NCBI RefSeq assembly: GCF_900104595.1
Contig: NZ_FNVY01000003.1
Span: 124,001 to 188,000 of the forward strand
Source: Enterococcus timonensis
Lineage (GTDB): Bacteria > Bacillota > Bacilli > Lactobacillales > Enterococcaceae
Length of the DNA: 64,000 nucleotides
Direction of reading: 5' to 3'
In this document: piece by piece, positions 28,679 to 37,235 of the stretch
How positions within the stretch are numbered: the first letter of the stretch is position 1
Layout of the letters: every line of letters starts with the position of its first letter
The notes under the pieces: generated by a model
What the model was told of the DNA's origin: nothing
Databases searched by the model: none
The model's input: only the letters and a program-made list of their open reading frames with translations
Program-made: the position numbers and the translations under genes

Positions 28679-29692
28679 ATGCCAAAAACAAAAGAAGAGT
28701 TAGAAAATTTGAGTTTAAGTATCATTGATAAGACATTACAAATGGATTTGACTTGGGATTGGAGTTGCGGTGTTGCTTATTACGGTATTTGTCGATTATA
28801 CGAAACTACCGGTGACAAAAATTATTTAACAGATTTGAAAGTGAGAGTAGATGAACTAATCGAATTTGGTTTTTCTGGAGATTGGACGGTTAATAAGTGT
28901 GCGATGGGCCATTGCTTATTGACTTTAATGGAGGTCTTCGGCGATGAAAAATATCAAGAATTGATTGATAGTAAAATTGATTATTTACAAAACCGCGCCT
29001 TACGATTTGGTGATGGTGTATTGCAACATACAGTTTCTAGCAATAATGATTTTCCTGAACAAGTTTGGGCCGATACTTTATTTATGGCAGCATTTTTTAT
29101 GCTACGAGTTGGGGTGATAAATAATGATCAAGCATTAATTAAAGATGCTTTAAATCAATATGATTGGCATATCACTTATCTTCAAAATCCACAAACGGGG
29201 CTATTTTATCACGGCTATAACAATTTAGCTCACGATAATTTATCTAGTATCTATTGGGGACGGGCAAATGCTTGGGCCGCGTACACGATGGCTCAAGTTG
29301 GTCAACGGTTACCGCAAGCTTATTTGTATCCTGAATTTATGAATATTCAAGGATCGTTGAATGAGCAATTAGCAGCATTGAAATTTTTACAAACAGATAA
29401 TGGATTGTGGCGGACCGTCTTGGACGACGCAACATCTTACGAAGAAATCTCAGCTTCTTGTGGCATTGCTGCGGCTATGAAGATTAATAACAATCCACTT
29501 CATCAAAAATTTGTCGAAAAAGCATTTGTAGGAATATTGGGAAATATTTCCGAAACTGGTCGAGTGGAAAATGTTTCGGCAGGAACAGCGGTGATGAGAG
29601 ATGAACTGGGTTACCGAGAGATTACGAAAAAATGGTTGCAAGGGTGGGGTCAAGGACTTGCTTTAGCCTTTTTAGCCGAGTTTTTAAAATAG
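28679..29692 (+). CDS. Second GH105 unsaturated glucuronyl/rhamnogalacturonyl hydrolase
   Basis: 337 aa from the ATG at 28679, chosen because AAAGGAG lies 7 bases upstream; the ATG at 28673 would leave a 1-base gap. GH105 features: WDWSCGVAYYGICRLYE, catalytic Asp132 in VWADTLFMAAFFM, YWGRANAWAAYTM and EISASCGIAAAM. It removes the terminal unsaturated uronic acid from lyase products. It differs clearly from the GH105 at 9190, and its partner gene is the CE12 esterase 9 bases downstream. No signal peptide. Confidence 0.9.
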   Translation: MPKTKEELENLSLSIIDKTLQMDLTWDWSCGVAYYGICRLYETTGDKNYLTDLKVRVDELIEFGFSGDWTVNKCAMGHCLLTLMEVFGDEKYQELIDSKIDYLQNRALRFGDGVLQHTVSSNNDFPEQVWADTLFMAAFFMLRVGVINNDQALIKDALNQYDWHITYLQNPQTGLFYHGYNNLAHDNLSSIYWGRANAWAAYTMAQVGQRLPQAYLYPEFMNIQGSLNEQLAALKFLQTDNGLWRTVLDDATSYEEISASCGIAAAMKINNNPLHQKFVEKAFVGILGNISETGRVENVSAGTAVMRDELGYREITKKWLQGWGQGLALAFLAEFLK

Positions 29693-29701
29693 GAGAGAAA
29701 A

Positions 29702-30910
29702 ATGATAACTTTTACTAAGTTTAATTCTAGCAAATCTAATGGAAGATCTCCGGAGATTTCAGATGGTTTTGATTATAAAAATGGTCAGGCTTATTCATTT
29801 GCTGAGTCTGCTTTACCTATCGCCCCCTTAGATCCGGTTAGTTGGTGGGCGCAAGGAGAGACAGGGCAAACATATCAAATCACAGTTGAAATTACAGCAT
29901 TAGCTGATTGCAAAACAATTTTTTTGTTTTCTAGCCGGAAGCAACTGCGAGCATTATTTGCTTTGAAAAAAGGAAAAACGCGACAATTTCAATTTTTTCA
30001 GAGTTTATCGGCAATTATGCCTGATTTTTCTAATGAAAAGTTAGTGATGGATCAACTTTTTGTTAGTGTGGCCACTCAGAAACCGGAAAATTTACTTGTT
30101 GAAGTTTTTGCTGAGGTCCAAAATAGCCCACGTCTTTTTTTAGCCGGAGATTCAACTGTAACTGATCAAGTGGCGCCTCTCCCATATATTCCCGCTTTAG
30201 CGTATACTTCCTGGGGGCAAAGCTTACCACTTTTTTTAAATGGAACTTTAGCAATTGATAACCAAGCTCATTCTGGGTTAACAACCGAAAGTTTCATGCA
30301 ACAAGGACATCTGTCAATTGTAGAAGAATATATTCGACCGGGCGATTGGTGTTTATTCCAATTTGGTCACAATGATCAAAAATTACCCCAGCTAAAAGCC
30401 GCCACTGGGTATCGAAAAAATTTACTGACGTTGATAGATATAGTGCGACAAAAAGGAGGACGACCAGTTCTAGTAACCCCACAAGCACGAAATACGTGGA
30501 AAAATCGGGAATATCTAGATCTTTTAGTTGATTATGCTAATGAAGTAAAACTGATAGGTCAAAAATTATCAGTTCCAGTGATTGATCTACATCGAGCTTC
30601 ACTAGATTTTTGGCAAAAATTAGGACAAGTAGAAGCAACTAAGTATTTTCCGATTGGAGATTTAACCCATACGAATGAATATGGTTCGTGGGAAATGGCC
30701 CAAATCGTTGCTCGGCAATTAGTTTCTTATTTTGAAGAAGAATTAACTTTTATACCACCGGAGATTAATTTCTCGCCTGAAAACTTTACTTGGGAGAATT
30801 TTAAAAAAATCGCTCAAGAAAAAACCGAAACGCAGCAAAGTGATCAAATTTTGCATGACATGGAAGCTAATTTAACTCATTTGGAAGAAAGTTTAGAAAA
30901 AAATCAGTAA
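29702..30910 (+). CDS. CE12 rhamnogalacturonan acetylesterase with N-terminal beta-sandwich domain
   Basis: 402 aa, no signal peptide. Residues 1-140 form a beta-rich accessory domain like that preceding the catalytic part in some YesT/YesY relatives. Residues about 145-345 are the SGNH esterase: Ser151 in AGDSTV, QFGHNDQ and Asp320/His323 in GDLTHTNEYG. The last 50 residues are Glu/Gln-rich and probably helical. It would remove acetyl groups from galacturonate. This is the third CE12 domain in the window, and the only one not fused to a glycosidase or lyase. AGGAG precedes the ATG. Confidence 0.88.
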   Translation: MITFTKFNSSKSNGRSPEISDGFDYKNGQAYSFAESALPIAPLDPVSWWAQGETGQTYQITVEITALADCKTIFLFSSRKQLRALFALKKGKTRQFQFFQSLSAIMPDFSNEKLVMDQLFVSVATQKPENLLVEVFAEVQNSPRLFLAGDSTVTDQVAPLPYIPALAYTSWGQSLPLFLNGTLAIDNQAHSGLTTESFMQQGHLSIVEEYIRPGDWCLFQFGHNDQKLPQLKAATGYRKNLLTLIDIVRQKGGRPVLVTPQARNTWKNREYLDLLVDYANEVKLIGQKLSVPVIDLHRASLDFWQKLGQVEATKYFPIGDLTHTNEYGSWEMAQIVARQLVSYFEEELTFIPPEINFSPENFTWENFKKIAQEKTETQQSDQILHDMEANLTHLEESLEKNQ

Positions 30911-30968
30911 TAAAAAAATTTCAAATTCAAAAATAAAAAAATTTCTAGCAGAATTTTTACTAAAAGCA

Positions 30969-30997
30969 TTGAAAAGCCTTTCTAAAATTTGTACAAT
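30969..30997 (+). promoter_or_regulatory. Promoter of the YesS-like regulator
   Basis: TTGAAA (30969-30974) and TACAAT (30992-30997) are separated by exactly 17 bases, 31 bases before the start codon. This is the best sigma-A-type promoter in the enzyme locus, so the regulator is probably expressed constitutively. Confidence 0.7.
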
Positions 30998-31028
30998 AAG
31001 TGGGTGACTAAAACTAAGGGAGCAAAAA

Positions 31029-33239
31029 ATGAAAAAGGAACATAGTTTTAAACAAAGAATTAAGTTTTATAGTTTCTTGATTTGTATCCCCATCTTCTTA
31101 ATTGCTATTATCATAAAAATTTACTTTAGTGGGCCCATTCAAGCGCAATATGTAAAAAAACATAATGAATCAGTTGCTCAAGAAGTTAGTTATCTGAATC
31201 AACAGCTAGGACAAGTGGAAGTTTTATCGGCCAACTGGGGACAAAATTTACAAAAACAATTTATGCTAGAGCCGATACGAGATTTGAGTTCATTTACGCA
31301 GTTAACCAACATTACTCGAGATCTGTTTTTTTTCCAAAATAGCAATAATTTAATTAAAGAATGTCGGATTTTTATTTTTGATGAGAATGAGCCATTTGTC
31401 ATTGGTAGTTCAGGGACGTGGAAATTTACCACAACTGAAGATTATATTCAATATCAAATCTCCAATGGGAAAGATTTTCAGTGGCGGATGAACGACCAAG
31501 GCGAAGTGGTATTTATTCAAGATATTTCTGGCGTGTCATCTAGTGATTCAAAAGCCTATTTAACGACTGTTTTAAATAAAAATCGCATTTTAGATTTACT
31601 AAAAGTGAGTGCTACAAGTGAAGGGGCTACTGCTTTAACTATCGATGGGGAATTAATTGTGTCTACGGGTCAACTTTTTGATAGTTCTCGTGAGATGATT
31701 TCACCAAATGGAAGCGATACTTGGAAAAATCAAGTTGATGGCGCAACTTACAGCTTTATGCGTGCAGAGATGAGTCGACTTTCTCAAAAATGGCTATTTT
31801 ACTCGGCAAGTCCGATTGCAGCTATTGCTGAACCAATTTTAAGATTTTCTAATATTCTATTTTTGATTGGCCTCGTTCTTTTTCTGTTTGCAGTTATTTT
31901 GGGACAAATTATTGCCCGGCGCCAGTATAAACCGATTGGGCAAATGATGGATTCCTTATTTGGCGATAATCGGAAAATTGGTGGGGATGAGTTTGAGTAT
32001 TTAACCCGGCAGTGGAAATTGATTATCAAACGAAAAGATGAGCTAGAGAATCAACGGAGTAATACCCAAGAAAAATTGAGGCAATCAGTTTTATCGCAAA
32101 TTTTGGAAGGAAAATATAGTTATTTAGAAGAAAAGGATTTGGTGCGCTTATTAAAGCGCAACGGGTGGCCAGATGTTATAACCTCATACACGTTGTTTTC
32201 AATTCGCCTAGGTGGAGAAGTGGAGCAGGATGCAATAGAGGTCAGTAGCAGTTCTGATATGTTTGTCTTAGAAAATTTGATTCATGACATCGGGAACCGA
32301 CTTTTTGAAGATTCTTGTATTATTGAATATCGTTTGGATAGCTTATTACTTTTCGTTCCAAATTGTAATCAAGAAAGTACACAGCGATTTGTTGAAACTA
32401 CTTTTGAATTTGTGAATCGGGTGATAAAAAAATTCGCTGTTGTGATTGTTTCTAAAACGGAAAGTGAGATTAGTCGGCTAACGATTTTAGGTAGTGAATT
32501 GGAGCGCCTGCGATATTATCAAAAAGTACTACCTGAAAATCAGATCATAAAAACAACCATTCTAGATAATGATGAGAAATATTTATATCCAGAACGAGTT
32601 GAAAATAAAATTATTGGAAAAATTGAACGGTCAGAAATCCAAGAATTAAGGCCTGAAGTGTTGGAGTTTGTGCGAATTTTATTAGGAGATCATTATGAAC
32701 TAGGATTTTTGAAAGAAGGACTACGTCAACTTTACGATAAAGTCCATCTGCTGTTAGCGGCTCACCACATCAATGAATCTAACTATGTTAGTAAAGATAT
32801 TTTGATTCGAAAAGTTGAAAAACTATATACTCCAGAAAAAATTTCTGAAGTTATTTGCGAGGATTTTTTGGAGTCTGTGACGCTCTTGATGCAAGAAACC
32901 AATCAAGGGACATTGCAAGAGGCTATTCAAAAGGCAGTACGTTTTATCCAACAAGAATATAAAAACCCTTCTCTTTCTTTAGAAGAGACGGCGGATTATG
33001 TCGGCTTAGAGGCGTCTTATCTGTCTAGGGAGTTTAAAAGAGCAATGAAGATTAATTTTATTGATTACTTGACGGATTATCGCTTGGAATTGTCTAAAGA
33101 TTTATTAGCTAAGTCCAATTTGAAAATCAATGAGATCGCCGAAGAAATTGGCTATAATTCAAGTTACTTTAATCGTTTATTTAAGAAAAAATTTGATGTA
33201 ACTCCCGGACAGTACCGGAAGAAATATTTGAACTTGTAA
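31029..33239 (+). CDS. yesS: Membrane-anchored AraC-family transcription regulator, YesS-like
   Basis: 736 aa. An N-terminal helix (about 13-29), an extracellular sensor region (30-270) and a second helix (about 272-294, ILFLIGLVLFLFAVILGQII) precede a cytoplasmic part. The C-terminal 100 residues are a double helix-turn-helix AraC domain (LSLEETADYVGLEASYLSREFKR and IAEEIGYNSSYFNRLFKKKF). Such one-component regulators sense a sugar outside and bind DNA inside while membrane-bound. In B. subtilis YesS activates the yes and lpl genes for pectin use; length and neighbours match. Likely target: the yesU-lplC operon directly downstream. Confidence 0.9.
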   Translation: MKKEHSFKQRIKFYSFLICIPIFLIAIIIKIYFSGPIQAQYVKKHNESVAQEVSYLNQQLGQVEVLSANWGQNLQKQFMLEPIRDLSSFTQLTNITRDLFFFQNSNNLIKECRIFIFDENEPFVIGSSGTWKFTTTEDYIQYQISNGKDFQWRMNDQGEVVFIQDISGVSSSDSKAYLTTVLNKNRILDLLKVSATSEGATALTIDGELIVSTGQLFDSSREMISPNGSDTWKNQVDGATYSFMRAEMSRLSQKWLFYSASPIAAIAEPILRFSNILFLIGLVLFLFAVILGQIIARRQYKPIGQMMDSLFGDNRKIGGDEFEYLTRQWKLIIKRKDELENQRSNTQEKLRQSVLSQILEGKYSYLEEKDLVRLLKRNGWPDVITSYTLFSIRLGGEVEQDAIEVSSSSDMFVLENLIHDIGNRLFEDSCIIEYRLDSLLLFVPNCNQESTQRFVETTFEFVNRVIKKFAVVIVSKTESEISRLTILGSELERLRYYQKVLPENQIIKTTILDNDEKYLYPERVENKIIGKIERSEIQELRPEVLEFVRILLGDHYELGFLKEGLRQLYDKVHLLLAAHHINESNYVSKDILIRKVEKLYTPEKISEVICEDFLESVTLLMQETNQGTLQEAIQKAVRFIQQEYKNPSLSLEETADYVGLEASYLSREFKRAMKINFIDYLTDYRLELSKDLLAKSNLKINEIAEEIGYNSSYFNRLFKKKFDVTPGQYRKKYLNL

Positions 33240-33281
33240 ATTTCCAAAAGAAACATTTATGGGAAATTATTGTTTTTATTG

Positions 33282-33316
33282 AAAGGAACGCTGATTTATC
33301 AGCGTTCCTTTTTGTT
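33282..33316 (+). terminator. Rho-independent terminator after yesS
   Basis: A perfect 13-bp stem (33282-33294 with 33299-33311), a 4-base loop and a T-rich tail isolate yesS from the next operon. Confidence 0.9.
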
Positions 33317-33332
33317 TTACAAAAAAAGACTA

Positions 33333-33361
33333 TTGTCGGAAATTTAAAAACCGTTTACATT
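33333..33361 (+). promoter_or_regulatory. Promoter of the yesU-lplC operon with cre-like sequence
   Basis: TTGTCG (33333-33338) and TACATT (33356-33361) are 17 bases apart. The -10 region overlaps AACCGTTTACAT, which on the other strand reads ATGTAAACGG, a good cre half-site, suggesting catabolite repression. The other half is degenerate. Confidence 0.5.
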
Positions 33362-33399
33362 TAGAGCGTTGAAGCCCTTGCAAAAGAGGAGATGATTTC

Positions 33400-34065
33400 T
33401 TGGAGGAACGTTTAATCTATCAAAATTTTCTTAGGGACCAAGAAGACATAAAAAAATGGATACCCGAAGGAAATATCAAAAAGACGTTTGAAAATGGATT
33501 GGTTTTAGAAAGTGCGGATGATTTAAGTTTATTAGATCATGCTCATTTCACCTACTGGTTGCCAGAAAAATTTCCAGCTAACATCAAAATTTCTTGGGAA
33601 TTTTTACCATTGGAAGAACCTGGACTTTGTATGATGTTTTTTTCTGCTTTAGGAAAAAATGGCGAAAGTATTTTTGATACCCATTTAGCTAAAAGAGATG
33701 GCTATTATCCTCAGTACCATTCTGGCGACATCAATGCGTATCACATTTCCTATTTTAGACACAAGCAGCCCAATGAACTTGCTTTCCGTACATGTAATCT
33801 GAGAAAGAGTGCGGGTTTTAATTTTATTATACAAGGTGGCGATCCTTTGCCACCGGTAGAATTTGCTAATGATTTCTATCATTTGGAAATTTATAAATTC
33901 AACGGAGAAATTCGTTTTTTCATCAATGAGCTAGAGATTTTCTCTTGGAAAGACAATGGAAAAACTTTTGGTCCGGTATTAGAAGAAGGTTTTATCGGCT
34001 TGCGTCAAATGGCACCGATGAAAGCTAAATATCGCAATTTGCAAATTTATCATTTAAAGGAGTGA
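33400..34065 (+). CDS. yesU: DUF1961 family protein, YesU-like
   Basis: 221 aa, predicted jelly-roll/concanavalin-like fold. It has the DUF1961 pattern (YWLPEKFPANIKISWEFLP, GDINAYHISYFRH, CNLRKSAGFNFI, GFIGLRQM). B. subtilis YesU lies at the matching place in the yes cluster; its activity is not established, though the fold suggests binding or cleavage of a pectin oligosaccharide. The start is TTG at 33400 with AGAGGAG 8 bases upstream. It heads the operon yesU-yesV-yetA-lplABC. Confidence 0.88.
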   Translation: MEERLIYQNFLRDQEDIKKWIPEGNIKKTFENGLVLESADDLSLLDHAHFTYWLPEKFPANIKISWEFLPLEEPGLCMMFFSALGKNGESIFDTHLAKRDGYYPQYHSGDINAYHISYFRHKQPNELAFRTCNLRKSAGFNFIIQGGDPLPPVEFANDFYHLEIYKFNGEIRFFINELEIFSWKDNGKTFGPVLEEGFIGLRQMAPMKAKYRNLQIYHLKE

Positions 34066-34069
34066 TTAA

Positions 34070-34741
34070 ATGGAATCAGGAACTTGGACGGCGAAAATGT
34101 ATCGCGGTCTGTCTAGTGCATATATGTGTGCAATTTTCACTTTACTCTTTTGGTTTGGTTTTATTCTCGGCTTGGGAATCTTTGGTTTAGCTCCAAGTTT
34201 ACGAAGCATCTTTCATCTAGCAAAGCTAAATCATCGCCATGAGCTTATCCATCCAGTGAGAACATTTTTTCACTACTATAAGAAAGTATTTTTTAAAGCA
34301 AACCAAATGTTATGGCCAATTTTTGGTCTTATCTTCTTTATTCTTTGGGATACGAAAATTATTTTATCCTTGGGGTTGGAACAAGAGCAATTTTTCGTTA
34401 TTTTTTTTAGTATCTTACAAGTTATCTTACTTTTGATGATTACTTATAGTTGTAGCCTATCAGAATTTTATGAGTTAAAAGTGTTTGAAACATTGAAAAA
34501 ATCTTTTCAATTTACTTTTTACAATTTAGCAGGTAGTGTTCTAACCTTGTTAATAACGGGTATTTGTTTTTATCTCTCGACTTTACTTCCTGGGTTAATA
34601 CCATTTTTTTCTATCGGCTTTTGGATTAATTTGGTCGTCGGAATTCATTTACGACTCTTTGAAGTAAACGAAGAAAAATTAAAGGGAGGAGAAAAGAAAG
34701 AACATGAGTATCAAGTGGCTCAAGAAATCACCAAGCACTAA
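34070..34741 (+). CDS. yesV: DUF624 membrane protein, YesV-like
   Basis: 223 aa with about five membrane helices. The DUF624 signature is LFWFGFILGLGIFGLAPSLRSIFHL. It is a paralogue of the YesL-like protein at 2026; each accompanies its own ABC importer, which suggests a role in transport or signalling specific to each system. The last 38 bases overlap the start of yetA in another frame. AAAGGAG overlaps the yesU stop region. Molecular function unknown. Confidence 0.87.
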   Translation: MESGTWTAKMYRGLSSAYMCAIFTLLFWFGFILGLGIFGLAPSLRSIFHLAKLNHRHELIHPVRTFFHYYKKVFFKANQMLWPIFGLIFFILWDTKIILSLGLEQEQFFVIFFSILQVILLLMITYSCSLSEFYELKVFETLKKSFQFTFYNLAGSVLTLLITGICFYLSTLLPGLIPFFSIGFWINLVVGIHLRLFEVNEEKLKGGEKKEHEYQVAQEITKH

Positions 34742-37235
34742 GCGTGGGTTGACGTTCGGATATCCGTTAACGCAGGGTCAATTGACCGTTGATCAAGTTC
34801 CAACTGTAGCCCAGATGGGAGCCGTTGCTTTACAGACGAAAATAATGGCATATTGGCCGGATAAATCAATTAAATGGTTGGCTCTTTCCGGTGTCGTTGA
34901 AAAAGATACTAAGATTTCCAAAATTTCTTTTAGCCAAAGAAAAGATGCTAAAAAAATTATTGCCGAAGATAAATATAACGGCGTCTACATTGATAATGGT
35001 CTATTTCAAGCGTATTTTCCAAAGCATGCAGGTAAAAATGTCGTTTTAGATTGGCTTAAATGCCAAAATGAGATCAAGCTCCAACGTTTATTCATCACCT
35101 CTAAAATGGCTGATAAGCAAACCATATCACAGGTTGAACAAGTTGAACTGGAAGAAAATGGGTCAATTAAAGCAGTAGTTAAAATTACTGGTGGATTATG
35201 GCTGAACGGGATTAAGGTACAAAAATTTTGTTTGCGCTTTAAATTCTTTAGAAATGCCCCCAACTTTGATGTTCAACACACGGTGACAATTTTAAGTGAG
35301 GAGTCAGTTTCTGATATCTTTTTACAAAGTGAAGTGCCCTTAGTCGGTAATGACTTTAATCGACGGATTTCTTTTGTCGGAGAAGAAGGTGTCTACACTG
35401 AACCAGCACGTTTGTTACTTTCGAGACGATTTTGGAAAAATAATCATTTATATCAAAAGCAGTTAGCAGGAGAAAATGTAGTATTTACAACTAGTGATGA
35501 ACAATTATTAGAAAGCGCCGACGATAATGCGCTCTGGGACAATTTTTTTCTCACACAAACTAATGCCCGCGCCTTTCGGTTAGAAAAACAAACGAAATCC
35601 GGTTATACGCCAATAGATATCGGCTACGGAGATCATGCGCAAGGTACGGTTTATCTGGGTGGAGAGAAAGGAGGTGTAGCATTCGGTTTAGAAAAATTTT
35701 GGCAAAAAGCACCTCGCGCAATAGAAGTATCTGGATTGTCACAAAAAAATACGCAAATCAAAATGCATTTTTGGTCAGAAAAAGGCGGAACGATGAATTT
35801 TACCCATTATTCCGATACAGATCATATGTTTAGCGCATATGAAGGGATGGAAGAAATTCGTTCAACACCAGTAGGCATTGCTAATTCAGATAATTTGCGG
35901 ATAGAAATCTTCACTGACAGCCCAAGTCAGGAAGAAATTTTAGATTTTGCTCAAGAAGTTGTTAACCCTAGTCACCTTGTTTTAGATCCAAAAGATTATC
36001 TTCAAACAAAAGTTTTTGGCAATTATTATTCACTCCCTGATGAAAAAAATGTTAATGCTTCTTTTTTAGAAAAACAAATGGTTACGCTTAGAAATTTTTA
36101 TATTAACGAGGTCAAACAGCGTGATTGGTATGGATTTTGGAATTATGGAGATGTGATGCACACCTATGATGCCGATCGACACACTTGGCGCTATGATTTG
36201 GGAGGATTTGCTTGGCAAAATACCGAGCTTGTTCCTAACATTTGGCTGTGGTTAGATTTTTTACGCACCGGTTCAGCAGAAGTTTTTGAACTTGCAGAAG
36301 CTATGACGCGGCATACATCAGAAGTCGACCAGTATCATGAAGGACAATATCGTGGTTTAGGTTCACGACATAATGTCTTACATTGGGGATGTCAGTGTAA
36401 AGAAGCGCGTATTTCAATGGCCGGTCTGCATCGCTATTATTATTATTTAACCGGCGATGAACGGACGGGGGAAATTATGGAAAGTGTCAAAGATAATGAA
36501 CAACAAATTTTTGACGAGTTGCCACCGTTACGGGAATTTTACCCACCACAAATTGAAAATAAATATCCGATTCGAGTTGGTCCAGATTGGGCTAGTTTAA
36601 CAAGTAATTGGTTTACTCAATGGGAACGTACAGGAGATGTTACTTATTTAAACAAAATTCTTACCGGCATTCAGGATATTAAAAATGCACCTGATCACTT
36701 ATTGTCCGGGCCAACCTATCTATTCGATAAGAAGAAAAAATCTCTAGAGTATATGGGCACGGGAAATGTTGGTGGGTATCATATGATTATTTCATTTGGA
36801 GCTCCTGAGGTTTGGTTAGAAATTGCCGAGAATATTCAAGATTCTGAATGGACAAAAGCGATTGCTGAGTTTGGACGTTTTTATGCTTTATCTGATGAAG
36901 AAATGATAACCCAATCAAAAGGGAAATTATCTAAGAAACATTTTTCTTGGCCGATGTTCGCTACAGGATTAATGGCGTATGCTGCGTCAACTGATCATGA
37001 TGAAAATTTGGCACAAAAGGCATGGCAAATTTTGCTGACACCTAGTATATCTGGTGTACCTTTGCCCATTGAAGAGACGTTCCAAGATTCTTTAGCTTTT
37101 AAAAAAGTTACTGAATTGCCTTGGATATCCACCAATGTGGCTTCCCAATGGTGTTTAAACACCATTTTATGCTTACGGTTTATAGGTGGGAGTATTCCCG
37201 CATATGATAAAAACAAAATGGAGGAAAAAAGATGA
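34704..37235 (+). CDS. yetA: YetA-like protein, PcRGLX/PL26 exo-rhamnogalacturonan lyase family
   Basis: 843 aa without signal peptide. The N-terminal region (TFGYPLTQGQL, WPDKSIKWLALSG) matches the RIFT-barrel-like first domain of the PcRGLX/YetA family. Middle segments include YTPIDIGYGDHAQGTVYLG and WYGFWNYGDVMHTYD; the C-terminal part is an alpha/alpha-barrel (RHNVLHWGCQCKEARISMAGLHRYYYYLTGDE). Fungal PcRGLX releases unsaturated galacturonosyl-rhamnose from rhamnogalacturonan ends; the bacterial branch is poorly characterised. Position between yesV and lplA equals that in B. subtilis. AGGGAGGAG lies upstream. The stop overlaps the lplA start by 4 bases. Confidence 0.85.
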   Translation: MSIKWLKKSPSTKRGLTFGYPLTQGQLTVDQVPTVAQMGAVALQTKIMAYWPDKSIKWLALSGVVEKDTKISKISFSQRKDAKKIIAEDKYNGVYIDNGLFQAYFPKHAGKNVVLDWLKCQNEIKLQRLFITSKMADKQTISQVEQVELEENGSIKAVVKITGGLWLNGIKVQKFCLRFKFFRNAPNFDVQHTVTILSEESVSDIFLQSEVPLVGNDFNRRISFVGEEGVYTEPARLLLSRRFWKNNHLYQKQLAGENVVFTTSDEQLLESADDNALWDNFFLTQTNARAFRLEKQTKSGYTPIDIGYGDHAQGTVYLGGEKGGVAFGLEKFWQKAPRAIEVSGLSQKNTQIKMHFWSEKGGTMNFTHYSDTDHMFSAYEGMEEIRSTPVGIANSDNLRIEIFTDSPSQEEILDFAQEVVNPSHLVLDPKDYLQTKVFGNYYSLPDEKNVNASFLEKQMVTLRNFYINEVKQRDWYGFWNYGDVMHTYDADRHTWRYDLGGFAWQNTELVPNIWLWLDFLRTGSAEVFELAEAMTRHTSEVDQYHEGQYRGLGSRHNVLHWGCQCKEARISMAGLHRYYYYLTGDERTGEIMESVKDNEQQIFDELPPLREFYPPQIENKYPIRVGPDWASLTSNWFTQWERTGDVTYLNKILTGIQDIKNAPDHLLSGPTYLFDKKKKSLEYMGTGNVGGYHMIISFGAPEVWLEIAENIQDSEWTKAIAEFGRFYALSDEEMITQSKGKLSKKHFSWPMFATGLMAYAASTDHDENLAQKAWQILLTPSISGVPLPIEETFQDSLAFKKVTELPWISTNVASQWCLNTILCLRFIGGSIPAYDKNKMEEKR

